This document shows, piece by piece, positions 1 to 10,739 of a stretch of 64,000 nucleotides of DNA. The notes below the pieces were generated by a model. That model did not search any database. It worked only from the letters and a program-made list of their open reading frames with translations, and was not told the origin of the DNA. The stretch covers positions 16,001-80,000 of the forward strand of contig JAODUO010000870.1 in the NCBI GenBank assembly GCA_025642075.2, read 5' to 3'. This DNA is from Ridgeia piscesae. Its lineage: Eukaryota > Annelida > Polychaeta > Sabellida > Siboglinidae. Both the position numbers and the translations under genes were made by a program. Each line of letters starts with the position of its first letter. Position 1 is the stretch's first letter.

Positions 1-1641
1 TTTGTTTGTTTGGGTTTCATTGAAAACCGGGAGATTTGCTGCTCCGCCGGGAGACCAGGAGATGTAGTTCAATACCGGGAGGCTCCCGGCGAAACCGGGA
101 GACTTAACATGTATGAAGTAGTAATATTAAGATAGTCAACTAACTAATTATACTGTGTCAATAGTAATAACAATAAATAAATAAAATTACGCAAACTACA
201 ACAAAATAGCAGGGATGTCATAGTAACAGGTTTCCTTAAAATGAGCACAGTTTCCCTTTCCACATTCAGGTCAAGATTCCGTTCGAATGTGATGTGGCCA
301 ACAGGAAATAACCATACTTGCTACTTAACAATGACTGTTATAGCCAGCATGTCCCCAAATGGATTAACGTTGCTCACATCAGTGTCAACCACCAAACTGA
401 CCAGTGTTTGGGTTCTATATAATCCAGGTCACAGCCCTTCCCCTAATTACTAAGCTGGATGCTACAGCCTATCCCACTGGATCATTGTTCATCATTGCCA
501 AGGAACCACAGCATTTGACAAATATTTAGATCCCTATCCCAACACAGTGAATCAACTCAAAACATTCAACAGCTGGCCCTGCTGGCCTACTCCAGAAATT
601 AATCATGAGCTGTCTTAACTAGCCCTAGGGCTAGGGGCACAGCGACACATATCCAATTTTAAAATGTCGTCTTAGCAGACTTTTTAAACATTTATTACGT
701 TGCTCAACAGTTCTATTCTACATATCCTGCCAGTGAGTACAGCACTTTCTGTCGTGCAAGTAGATGGCAGCCAGTGGTCCACGGCGGCTTCACTGCAGCG
801 GGCCAGCTTGTCACTCTAATCTATAGGGGAAAGATTAATGATCTAACTCTGTGGCCTTACCTCAGATTAGGGTAGAGACGCTGATTGGCTGTCAGGCCAA
901 CTATGAAATAACAAACAAAAAAATTAGAATAACGATATACTTTTACAAGATAATGATATCATATGAAAAGTAGTCAACACTGAAGTTATATTAACACAAA
1001 AATATGTAAATATTCAAATTTACAGTTGTTTATAAAATAAGAATTACGGCAGGATTAATCAGTATCCGCGAGGTGGCAGCATTGTTTAGCCCAACACGAA
1101 TAACATACAAATTAAATAAGATTACCTTTTTATCAAATATACTGCTGTATTATAAAAACTATTCAAAATTAAACTTATATTAACACAAAATAAATAGTAA
1201 TACAAATTTGCAGTTGTTTATAAAAATTGAAATTACGGCAGGATTAACCAGTGTCCGTAAGGTGGCAGCATTGTATAGGTCAAGCGGATAAACATTCAAA
1301 AGCCGGGAGACTCACCAGACTGTCTTCTCGGCGTAGTTCGGCAGCCGACCGACAGTCGGTTAAGCGACAATACTGTCGCATGGGTGTGTCTAAAAGCCCG
1401 AGTTTTCGAGAACATGACGTCAACCGCAAACATGTGTACCGCGTCATGCTATTTTTAGCACTCACATGGCGCTGTGTAGCCCCAAAGTGGGAAATAGTTC
1501 CCAAGTGAACATGTCATTAAAGAATGTGTGTGTATGTCACAAGCTTATATTGAAGTAATCAAGAAGTAATTTAAAGACTTCTGCATTATACACGATATAC
1601 ATAGTGGTCATTTTACTGTGCGGCCATTTCCCTGTGTCACT
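1..1641. other. No gene; degenerate interspersed repeats
   Basis: No convincing coding exon was found. The first 120 bases carry several copies of a CCGGGAGA motif, which recurs near 1,298 and looks like the edge of a dispersed repeat. A stretch of about 190 bp is duplicated in tandem around 960-1,290. The motif TAAAAGCCCGAGTTTTCGAG at 1,391-1,410 recurs inverted near 12,371-12,392. Short reading frames here lack any recognisable domain or good splice context. Confidence 0.5.
970..1290 (+). repeat. Two-copy tandem repeat, period about 189 bp
   Basis: The string AATTACGGCAGGATTAA occurs at 1,042 and again at 1,231, followed both times by a closely similar GGTGGCAGCATTGT segment. It is preceded both times by a CAGTTGTTTATAAAA segment and an upstream TATATTAACACAAAA segment. 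The copies differ by scattered substitutions and small indels, so this is an old tandem duplication. Confidence 0.75.
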
Positions 1642-1712
1642 GGTCACGAAAACTCGGGCTTTTAGCATTTTCTAGTAGGAAACGCTAAATGCCCGAGGTT
1701 TCGTGATCATTT
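1642..1712. repeat. Imperfect palindrome with CTCGGGC/GCCCGAG core
   Basis: The left half (CACGAAAACTCGGGCTTTTA at 1,646) pairs with the right half (TAAATGCCCGAGGTTTCGTG at 1,687) with few mismatches. The same motif family appears at 1,391-1,420, 4,534-4,575 and 12,371-12,392. It is therefore a dispersed repeat end rather than a local accident. Confidence 0.7.
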
Positions 1713-1829
1713 TTACAAGTGAAACAGATTGCATGCGCTAAAAGAAATGTATCCACAGTGTGTACTAAGTCTAAGATCAACAATTTAATTCACATCGATG
1801 GAAATATAAACTTAATAACTACGGATACG

Positions 1830-1960
<131 letters not shown>

Positions 1961-2339
1961 GTGAATGACTGACAAACGATTCGTTTGTGGTTTCGGAATT
2001 CTTGGCGTTTGACGTCATTCGTTTACGTCTACTAGTCACGTGGTTTCGTCAACAATCACGATGACATCATTCGTTTGAACTTTAAACTCGTCGGTTAAAG
2101 ACACTGCGGCAAGGTTCAGCGTTATGTGGACAGACATCGTTAAATGTCATAGGCCTATATAAACTATTGTCGGTAGTTTTTCGGACTAGTTGGAATTGGT
2201 GGGGAACTCACGATTGCGAGCTCACCGAGGCAAACTTAACTATACATACAACATAGGCGTTATTAATAATTTGTCACCGTTTTATTGAATGGAATGAAGC
2301 GTAAGCCTACGAAGTATAATAATAGGCATAATGACTCAT

Positions 2340-4255
2340 GATAATGTTCGTTTTTAATGCAGTTTAACGTTCCAGATTATCGTCCATAACCATGTCAAGT
2401 GTTCTTTTGCGAAGTGACACTTGAACCTCGTCGTTTCGGACGTTTTGGTGACTTCGGTGACTTTCTCCGCAATTCGAACATAACACAGTACATACACATA
2501 ACAGACATGTAAATCGAACAGACAAGCAACATTGGTCTCGTCCACAAACCGCCACTAGCACCAGGTCTGGATATACAACAGGGGAATCCAATCAACAGTG
2601 CGAACTTTTTCAGTTCGATTGGCCCTGGATCTCATCCGGGAATTGCAACGGTCCCCCGTAACAACCCCCTCGTCACAAAACTAAACAACACTGAACATAG
2701 AATCGGGCGTTGACACTAATACGTCGTAGTGGCCCACAGAGAAAGAGACAAGACACGGACAGGACATACGATGCGGAGTTACTTATACCGGCTGTTGATG
2801 GGATAACATCGGATGCTCGCGTATTTGAAAGAAGCACTCTCGTTGCGCCGAATTCGCCCGGTTGCCCTTGTAGCGCTTTGGCGATGTCGCGTTTCGATGC
2901 TAGTTGAACGGCGATCGTGGCGGCGCCGGCGGATGTGTGAATGCGTGAAGTTGCCGCCGAAAGATTTGGCTCGTCTGTGATTGTGACGTCATGCGGCATT
3001 CCGGATTTGCGGTAGCGAAGCCGAAGGTGGAGAACAGCAACAGGTTTTGGCGATGCCGCGTTTCGATGCGAATTGAACGACGATCGTGATGGCGCCAGGG
3101 GATGCGTGAATTGATGCGTGATGTTGTCGCCAACAGATTTGGCTCCGTCTGTGATCGTGACGACACGCGGCATTCTGGATTTCCCGTGGTGGTGGCGAAG
3201 GCAAAGGTCATTCCCGACTGCGCACATCTGAAAACGCAATAACCACACCTGAGTAACCATAATTTTTTTAAGCAAACGCATTATATAAATTTCGCAAGCA
3301 GCATAACTTAGATTTCAATTTGGACTGTTTTATATAAAAATGCCTACCTTTTTACCAGAGAGCGGTGGTAACCATGGCATGGCGGCAACGTTCGTTGGTG
3401 GCGACAACTTGATGCAGGGAAGACGGCGATGAAATGGTGTTCAGTCGCACAGAGCATTGTGTGTCTTCAGTCTTGCGCGAGTTGCCGCTAACGTTCGACC
3501 GCTTCTGTTGTTGTAGCGCAAATGTTCAGGCTCAACAAACGATACATCTGAAGTCCTTTTTGGCTTCACTGTTCGACCTTCTGAACGTCTTGCTAGCTCG
3601 AGGAGTTGCGCTCAACTAATTTCCTTAACGATCAAATCCACGTAAAACGTTACTTAGTCGAAGGTTTTGATTGGCTAATATGGAACCCCTGTTTAACTAG
3701 CCAATCAGAATGAATTATTTCGAACATCCGGCAGAATGTTCTAGAAGGAAAGACTGTTCAATAGACCAACGAGAACACTCGTTTCAAAAAAGGTTGACGT
3801 AGCCTAAACGGCTTTTCCAGGGTTGGATTTTTGGATATGACACAAACAAAGCGACGTTTTTGAAGACGAAACCGGTCGTTTCTAGCTTAGAGTTTGTAAG
3901 TTTTTTGAACTGGTGGTTGATTTTATCAAACATGAGGTTTTTTTAACTTATCAACTACCCCGTCATGATCAATGAACTGTCCCGCGAAAGTCAGAACGCG
4001 TACGCGTTTGATTACGTATACGCTCGAGGTGATGTGTTTAATTTTACATAGTAATCGCGGGAAAACTGACTTCCTCTCCATGCCGATAAAACGCGGTCCT
4101 TTGATAAATTTGCTTCCTCCATAAAACTTTGAATTCCGACGCTGGAAACTACAGAGAAATGTATAGTGTATAACTTATTTCTGCATAAATAAATGGAGCT
4201 TTGTGTTTGTAAATAAAGCACAATATGCACCTTGCGCCCTTGACTCTACGTCCAT
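2340..4255. other. No gene recognised; GC-rich tandem duplication inside
   Basis: No supported exon was found. Around 2,877-3,210 two units of about 171 bp follow each other. Each starts near TTTGGCGATGxCGCGTTTCG and carries GATTTGGCTC, GTGACG and GCGGCATTC. The overlapping minus-strand reading frames reflect this duplication and have no recognisable domain. Confidence 0.5.
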
Positions 4256-4263
4256 CTATCTGC

Positions 4264-4440
<177 letters not shown>

Positions 4441-4643
4441 GGTTCTTATTGTTCACGGTTTTGGCGTTTTCGCCTATGAACGTATCCGTAGTTATTAAGT
4501 TTATATTTTCACCGATGTGAATTAAATAGTTGATCTTAGAAAACGCTAAAATCCCGAGCATTCGTGACCGTTTATCTAAAGGGTAGAGCATGCATGTGGC
4601 TTAATTTAAATGCATGATATTAATGTTTACTATATATATATAT

Positions 4644-5324
4644 AGGGGTGATGTTTTGAAAATTTACAGGATAGTCAAGAACCTGCCATTCTTTGAGATA
4701 TCACCCGTCTGAGGTCAGCATTCCTACCACATGTGCATAAACAGCCAGTTATTGTATAAATCTCGACTGTTGTGGGCAGGCAACATTGTAGACTCATTCC
4801 CACGCATTTTCCCAACACTATAGTTTGTAGACACCCTAGACCCCGACCAACAACCATCGGGAGAGCTGTGCGTCGTTACGAAATTATCAACATGCAATGT
4901 ATTACACTTTCTTAAATTGGAGAAAACATTGAAAGCCCGACCAATCAAGAGGATTTGTCTAGTGAATGGATAGATCGAACGAGATATATTTAAACAATAC
5001 AATAGTATACGTTCGCACCTTCCCAACGGACACAAATCAAATATAACCAATAAGAAAAGGACTATTGCGAAATTACTTCACCACGCATGATACCATTTTT
5101 ATTAGTATGTATTGCATTAATAACTCGGTTGCGTAGTTTATTTTTATTGCGTTGCAGGTTCAATACATTCAATGATAACACTTAGTGAGTTATCAATAGG
5201 CATGAAATAAGAACGAAATCAAGACTGATCGTCACAACTTCTTTATTGCATTGCATATTTTTGCAACATGACGTTCCATCATATCACTTCATTATATTGG
5301 TGAGCATCACTCCCTGTACGGGCT

Positions 5325-5329
<5 letters not shown>
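4644..5329 (+). repeat. 690-bp interspersed repeat, copy 1
   Basis: This 686-bp block, from AGGGGTGATGTTTTGAAAA to GTACGGGCTAAAAT, is repeated with very high identity at 6,065-6,753. Its ends are weakly complementary (AGGGGTGATG against AGGGAGTGATG read from the other end), as in a small non-autonomous DNA element. No target-site duplication could be assigned. A minus-strand reading frame is shared by both copies but has no recognisable domain. A local segmental duplication is the alternative. Confidence 0.8.

Positions 5330-5376
<47 letters not shown>
5330..5376. repeat. (TA)n microsatellite
   Basis: About 23 AT dinucleotides directly after repeat copy 1. Confidence 0.97.
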
Positions 5377-5381
<5 letters not shown>

Positions 5382-5382
5382 C

Positions 5383-5885
5383 ATGCATGCGCACACACAT
5401 ACACGCGCACGCTCGCATGCACATATACGCACACGCACACACGCACACACGCACACACGCACACACGCACACACGCACACACGCACACACGCACACACGC
5501 ACACACGCACACACAGCACACACGCACACACACGCACACACGCACACACGCACACACGCACACACGCACACACACGCACACACGCACACACGCACACACG
5601 CACACACGCACACACGCACACACGCACACACGCACACACGCACACACGCACACACGCACACACGCACACACGCACACACGCGCACACGCGCACACGCGCA
5701 CACGCGCACACGCGCACACGCGCACACGCGCACACGCGCACACGCGCACACGCGCACACGCGCACACGCGCACGCGCACACGCGCACACGCGCACACGCG
5801 CACACGCGCACACGCGCACACGCGCACACGCGCACACGCGCACGCACACACACGTACACACTCACGCAGTGGCACACGTGTACAT
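5383..5885. repeat. Long (CACACG)n / (CACGCG)n alternating purine-pyrimidine array
   Basis: Roughly 450 bp in which CACACG hexamers (to about 5,678) give way to CACGCG-type hexamers (to about 5,840), with a few register slips. Reading frames of His/Thr or Cys/Val on either strand are by-products. The strict purine-pyrimidine alternation is the kind of sequence known to favour left-handed DNA. Confidence 0.95.
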
Positions 5886-6064
5886 GCACACATTGGCACG
5901 TAAACATAGAGTTCTCATGCACTGGCCTACAATAATATTCTGCCAAGCTAGTCCGTCCTATTTTTGTTTGTCTTTAATATGGTGAATACCTTAATTAGAC
6001 CTTGAGCATACCGGCGAGCCCATGAATGATTATTGGTCTGCCATTCCTATTATGTTCTGTCATT

Positions 6065-6753
6065 AGGGGTGATATTTTGAAAATTTACAGGATAGTCAAG
6101 AACCTGTCATTCTTTGAGCCATCACCCGTCTGAGGTCAGCATTCCTACCACATGTGCATAAACAGCCAGTTATTGTATAAATCTCGACTGTTGTGGTCAG
6201 GCAACATTGTAGACTCATTCCCACGCATTTTCCCACCACTATAGTTTGTAGACACCCTCGACCCCGACCAACAACCAGCGGGAGAGCTGTGCGTCGTTAC
6301 GAAATTATCAACATGCAATGTATTACACTTTCTTAAATTGGAGAAAACATTGAAAGCCCGACCAATCAAGAGGATTTGTCTAGTGAATGGATAGATCGAA
6401 TGAGATATATTATAAACAATACAATAGTATACGTTCGCACCTTCCCAACGGACACAAATCAAATATAACCAATAAGAAAAGGACTATTGCGAAACAATTA
6501 CATCACCACGCATGATACCATTTTTATTAGTATGTATTGCATTAATAACTCGGTTGCGTAGTTTTTTTTATTGCGTTGCAGGTTCAATACATTCAATGAT
6601 AACACTTAGTGAGTTATCAATAGGCAAGAAATAAGAACGAAATCAAGACTGATCGTCACAACTTCTTTATTGCATTGCATATTTTTGCAACATGACGTTC
6701 CATCATATCACTTCATTATATTGGTGAGCATCACTCCCTGTACGGGCTAAAAT
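6065..6753 (+). repeat. 690-bp interspersed repeat, copy 2
   Basis: Second copy of the block at 4,644-5,329, same orientation, with a few substitutions and small indels (for example an extra CAATTA-like stretch near 6,495). The near identity implies recent duplication or recent transposition. Confidence 0.8.
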
Positions 6754-6755
6754 TA

Positions 6756-6840
6756 AAAGCCGAGATCACTGCCGCCCAGGCCGAGATCACTGTCCGAGTT
6801 CACCGAAACAGGCCGAGATCAGTCAGGCCGAGATCACCGT
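6756..6840 (+). repeat. Clustered GGCCGAGATCA motifs
   Basis: The motif GCCGAGATCA occurs four times in 85 bp. The same motif, with a similar spacer, occurs at 12,411-12,470 just outside the left end of the large Ginger-like element, marking a dispersed repeat family. Confidence 0.7.
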
Positions 6841-6864
6841 GTAGCCACAGGAGGCTGGACGGAC

Positions 6865-9328
6865 GCGACTTCGCCTTTCCGGATACACATTTTGCTAAGG
6901 CACTGCTTGCAATGCTATCTGCGTTGCGATTGGTTGCTGGAAGTAAACACGCGCCACGTGCATTTGACAGGGCGACCTGACAGGCGGGAGAATACACAAA
7001 ACCAACCAGTACGCGCGCTAAGTGAACTGAGCGAACTGACCTATATAAAAACATTACGCGCTGTTTTTCTGCCGCATACAAGATCGTTAGAATCTAGGTG
7101 GAAAACTGTATTAGTAGAATTAGTAAATAGCCGAAAATACGATATTGTTTCGATTATGATGCAGTGCTAATAATTATTATCACGTGCATTTATTTCATTT
7201 TCATTACATACATTTTATTTTCGCAATTAATTAATCTCACTTGCTAATAATTATGACATGCATTTAAACCATTTATTTACATTTTCATTACATACATTTT
7301 ATTTTCGCAATTAATTAATCTCATTTGCTAATAAGTAATACTTATGACATGCATTTAAAATATTTATTTCCATTTTTATTACATACATTTTATTTTCGCA
7401 ATTAATTGTGTTCACTTGCTAATAATTATTATGACATGCATTTAAAACAACATTTATTTCCATTTTTACTATATCAATGTTATTTGTTACAGTCATTTCC
7501 AATAATTTTCATACAAGTCATACATGAGAATATAAAAGAAATGAAAATAAACAATAAAACTCTTACATATAAAATAAATTGCACAAGGCTAGCTTGTAAA
7601 GTACAATGTGAACATACAGAATATACAACTACATTAATTGATGAAAAAACATGTAAAGAGAAACATTTACTTCAGCAAGTCCTTGCGAGAAGAGGAAAAA
7701 AGAAGAAGAAGAGGCAAGCACCACACAACCTCGCATATGTTGTGTCTGCAAACATTGCTTTGGCTAAAAAGCACTAAATTTATTGCATTGTGGACATTGT
7801 GTTTACCTCAATCAAATGTGTGTGAGAAACAGTTGGAATTGCAACAAGTTTCATTAATTCCATTTCCACACCTAGAAAATATAATTTTTTTGTAAATCAT
7901 AACAGCACTGTGGCAGTCTGCTTGTCATTTATGTTCATTGTTGATATTGTGTGTATGTGTAGAATGAACTTATAGCACTGCAGCTTGCTATATACAACTA
8001 TAAGTGTGTGTTGCAAATTCTCAACGTTTTACACTAGCAATATCTTTGTGGAAAAAACAGCCTTAGTTGCAGTGAAGTGAAATTACTTGTGCTTCATTGC
8101 AATACTGTTCACTCATACAATGAGTGTGTTCTGATTGTTTTACAGCAATTGTGTTTACAATAGTATTATTGTATAACTTGTATTGTTTGTCTTGGTAGAT
8201 AATTTGCCTCTGTCGTATGTTTTGTTCATGGCACTACAATATATATTTACTCATTATAAGACTAGGAGTGAGTATGACATGTTTATTTGTCAGGTTATAT
8301 AAAAGATATGTTCACATTGTACTTTACAAGCCAGCCTTGCATAAGTTAATGTTGAGATGAATGATGTCATACATATATTACATTTAAGAGTTAACACATT
8401 AAGCATTACTATTATTTCAACCTGACTCTTAATGTCCAGTTATGAATATCAGTGATACTCCAGATAATAATATTCATGATTACGTTTTGTATTGTCTTAT
8501 TATTTTTAAATGTCTACCAATAGATATTTTCTTGTCTATTTATTAATTATTAGTATTATCAGTTGTTTGTTTTGAAATAAAAATGTCTTTACATATTTCT
8601 TCTTCAAGTAATGTAGTTGTATATACTGTATGTTCACATTGTACTTTACAAGCTAGCCTTGTGCAAGTTATTTTATATTTAAGGGTTTTACTGTTTATTT
8701 TCATTTCTTTTATATTTTCATGTATAACTTGTATGGAATTGATAGGACATGACCGTAAAAATAAAAATAAAGTTATGTAGTTAAAATGAAAATAATTGTT
8801 TTAAATGCATGTCATAATCATTACTGGCAAGGGATCACAATTAATTGCGAAAATAAAATTTGTGTGATAAAAATGTAAATAAATGTTTTAAATGCATGTC
8901 ATAATTATTAGCAAGTGAGATTAATTAATTGCGAAAATAAGATTTATGTAATAAAAATGGAAATAATTTTATGTTTTAAATGCATGTGATAATAATTATT
9001 AGCACTGCATCATAATCGAAACAATATCGTATTTTCGGCTATTTACCCTCTTATTCCACTAATACAGGTTTTTTCCCACCTGGATTCTAACGATCTTATA
9101 TGCGGCAGAAAAACAGCGCGTGATGTTTTTATGTAGGTCAGTTCGCTCAGTTCACTATGCGCGCGTTCTGGTTGGTTTTGTGTATTCCTTGATCCGACGA
9201 CGCTCCCGCCTGCCAAGTCGCACTGTCAAATGCACGTGGCGCGTGTTTACTTCCAGCAACCAATCGCAACGCAGATAGCATTGCAAGCAGTGCCTTAACA
9301 ACATTTGTATCCGGAAAGGCGAAGTCGC
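6865..9328. mobile_element. Foldback-type DNA element with about 750-800 bp inverted arms
   Basis: The left arm (6,865 to about 7,670) pairs with the right arm (about 8,580 to 9,328) in inverted orientation. The outer ends read GCGACTTCGCCTTTCCGGAT and its complement, and the inner parts share GTACAATGTGAACATACAG. Within each arm is a block of AT-rich subrepeats containing TTTTCGCAATTAATTAATCT (three or more units at 7,200-7,430 and at 8,820-8,990). Immediately outside the arms, GGACGGAC (6,857-6,864) and GGACGGGA (9,329-9,336) may be a degenerate 8-bp target duplication. No transposase is encoded, so the element would be non-autonomous. Confidence 0.8.
7195..7430. repeat. Subterminal AT-rich tandem subrepeats of the foldback element
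   Basis: Units of about 90 bp containing ATGACATGCATTTAAA and CATTTTATTTTCGCAATTAA are repeated three times. Their inverted counterparts lie at 8,790-8,990. Confidence 0.75.
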
Positions 9329-9386
9329 GGACGGGACTGGAGAATACCATGCAGACACTCGCCCAAGATAAAGTCAACCTCGATAG

Positions 9387-9415
9387 GCCAGCATTACAGT
9401 CGTCCACAATAGCCC

Positions 9416-9446
<31 letters not shown>

Positions 9447-9539
9447 TAATATAAAATGTAAAAACATTGTACACATATTATGTCTACAATGTTTTTACAT
9501 TTTATATTAAATAAATCAATCAATTAATCAATCAATCAG

Positions 9540-9628
<89 letters not shown>

Positions 9629-9658
9629 GGGCTATTGTGGACGACGGTAATGCTGGCC
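9387..9658. repeat. About 270-bp palindrome built from two LINE 3' ends and (AATC)n tails
   Basis: Bases 9,387-9,478 are mirrored in inverted orientation by 9,483-9,658. The outer AGGCCAGCATTAC...CACAATAGCCCA meets its complement at the far end. Inside each arm a GATT/AATC array (about 7 units left, about 35 right) flanks the string TTTAATATAAAATG. That string matches the 3' end of the LINE at 20,191, so each arm carries a roughly 50-bp LINE 3' terminus. Confidence 0.85.
9517..9627 (+). repeat. (AATC)n microsatellite tail
   Basis: About 27 near-perfect AATC tetramers, corresponding to the simple-repeat 3' tail typical of CR1/L2-like LINEs. Confidence 0.95.
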
Positions 9659-10138
9659 TTGTGGGACACCACATGTGACAGTCATCGGATTAGAGATCGC
9701 TTCACCGATTTCAACTGATTGTTGACGTCCATATAAATATGATTTAAACCAGGCTATAGTAGATTCATGAAGTCCTATTGCTTCCAGTTTTTGAAGCATA
9801 ATCTTATGATTTACCGTATCAAATGCCTTCTGAAGGTCAAGTAGCACCATGCCTACATAATTACCTTTATCTTGCTCTTGTTTTATGAAGTCAGTGAGAT
9901 ATATTAAACATGTTTCAGTAGAATAAGAGGATCTAAAGCCTGACTGATGTTCATACAGTAGCTGATGTATTTGGAGATAAGCATTTAATTGTTGATAGAC
10001 TATCCTCTCAAATAATTTTGAGAGCGTATTTAAAATAGAGATCGGTCTGTAATTACCGGCTTCCATTTTACTATTCTTTTTATAAATGGGAATCACCTTC
10101 GCAGATTTAAGATTTTCAGGGATTTCGCCAGTGGACAA
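9632..10138 (-). pseudogene. LINE reverse transcriptase fragment truncated at GVPQG
   Basis: Contains RT blocks IPENLKSAKVIPIYKK, NYRPISILNTLSKLFER, VLLDLQKAFDTVNH (first catalytic Asp region) and VTCGVPQG. After GVPQG the reading enters the palindrome and becomes non-homologous. The YADD catalytic motif, present in the other copy, is missing. Confidence 0.9.
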
Positions 10139-10739
10139 TGATAAATTTAAAATGTGTTAAAGGTGACACAATGAGCTTAGCACCATCCTTAATGAATCTG
10201 GGTGACAATAGGTTCAATCCGGTTGCCTTGCTCGAATTTAGTTTACATAAAATACTGAGTACGTTGTTCTCACTGACTTCATTAAAAGAGAAACTACTGC
10301 TTGTTACACCCAGTGACCTGTAGAAGTCTTGAAAGCGTTGCTTCTCATATATACCATTACTAGGTGGAAGTTGGTTAACCAGTGTTGAGGCTACATTAGA
10401 AAAGTAGTCGTTGAATTGTTCAGATTTGTCAAAACAGATGCTATTGTCAATGTTTAGTCCTATGCTTCCTGGTTTACAATTACACTGAGTCGAAGTTCCG
10501 AGGCTTTTCAGCAGTTGCCATAATTTTGAAGGTTGTTGTTTGAATTCATCAGTTTTATTAGCAATGAAGTCTGATTTGGCCTGTTTTTTCTTATATTGAA
10601 CCTGATTACGAAGGTAAGTGAATTTTCCATGCCAACTGATGTCTTTGGTCTTTTTAAATTTGATAAAACCCCGATCTCTTTCATGGATCAGGTGCAGTAT
10701 CTCACCCGTCATCCAAGGGGCGTTGTTTAATACGGACAT
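10116..10739 (-). pseudogene. LINE linker and RT N-terminal fragment
   Basis: Continues the LINE after a frameshift. APWMTGEILHLIHERDR is the usual segment between endonuclease and reverse transcriptase in CR1/L2-like elements, and SSKATGLNLLSPRFIKD is an early RT block. The frame ends at HFKFIIVHWRNP. The second copy reads LSLSTGEIPENL here, because this copy lacks two bases near 10,150. Confidence 0.85.

Noticed and set aside
241..453. 70-codon plus-strand frame near the window start
   Set aside because: No domain, no splice context and no support beyond being open.
5307..5985. Several 170-207 codon frames on both strands
   Set aside because: They are translations of the CACACG/CACGCG microsatellite.
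6145..6462. 105-codon minus-strand frame shared with 4,724-5,050
   Set aside because: It is conserved only because the 690-bp repeat is duplicated; there is no recognisable domain.
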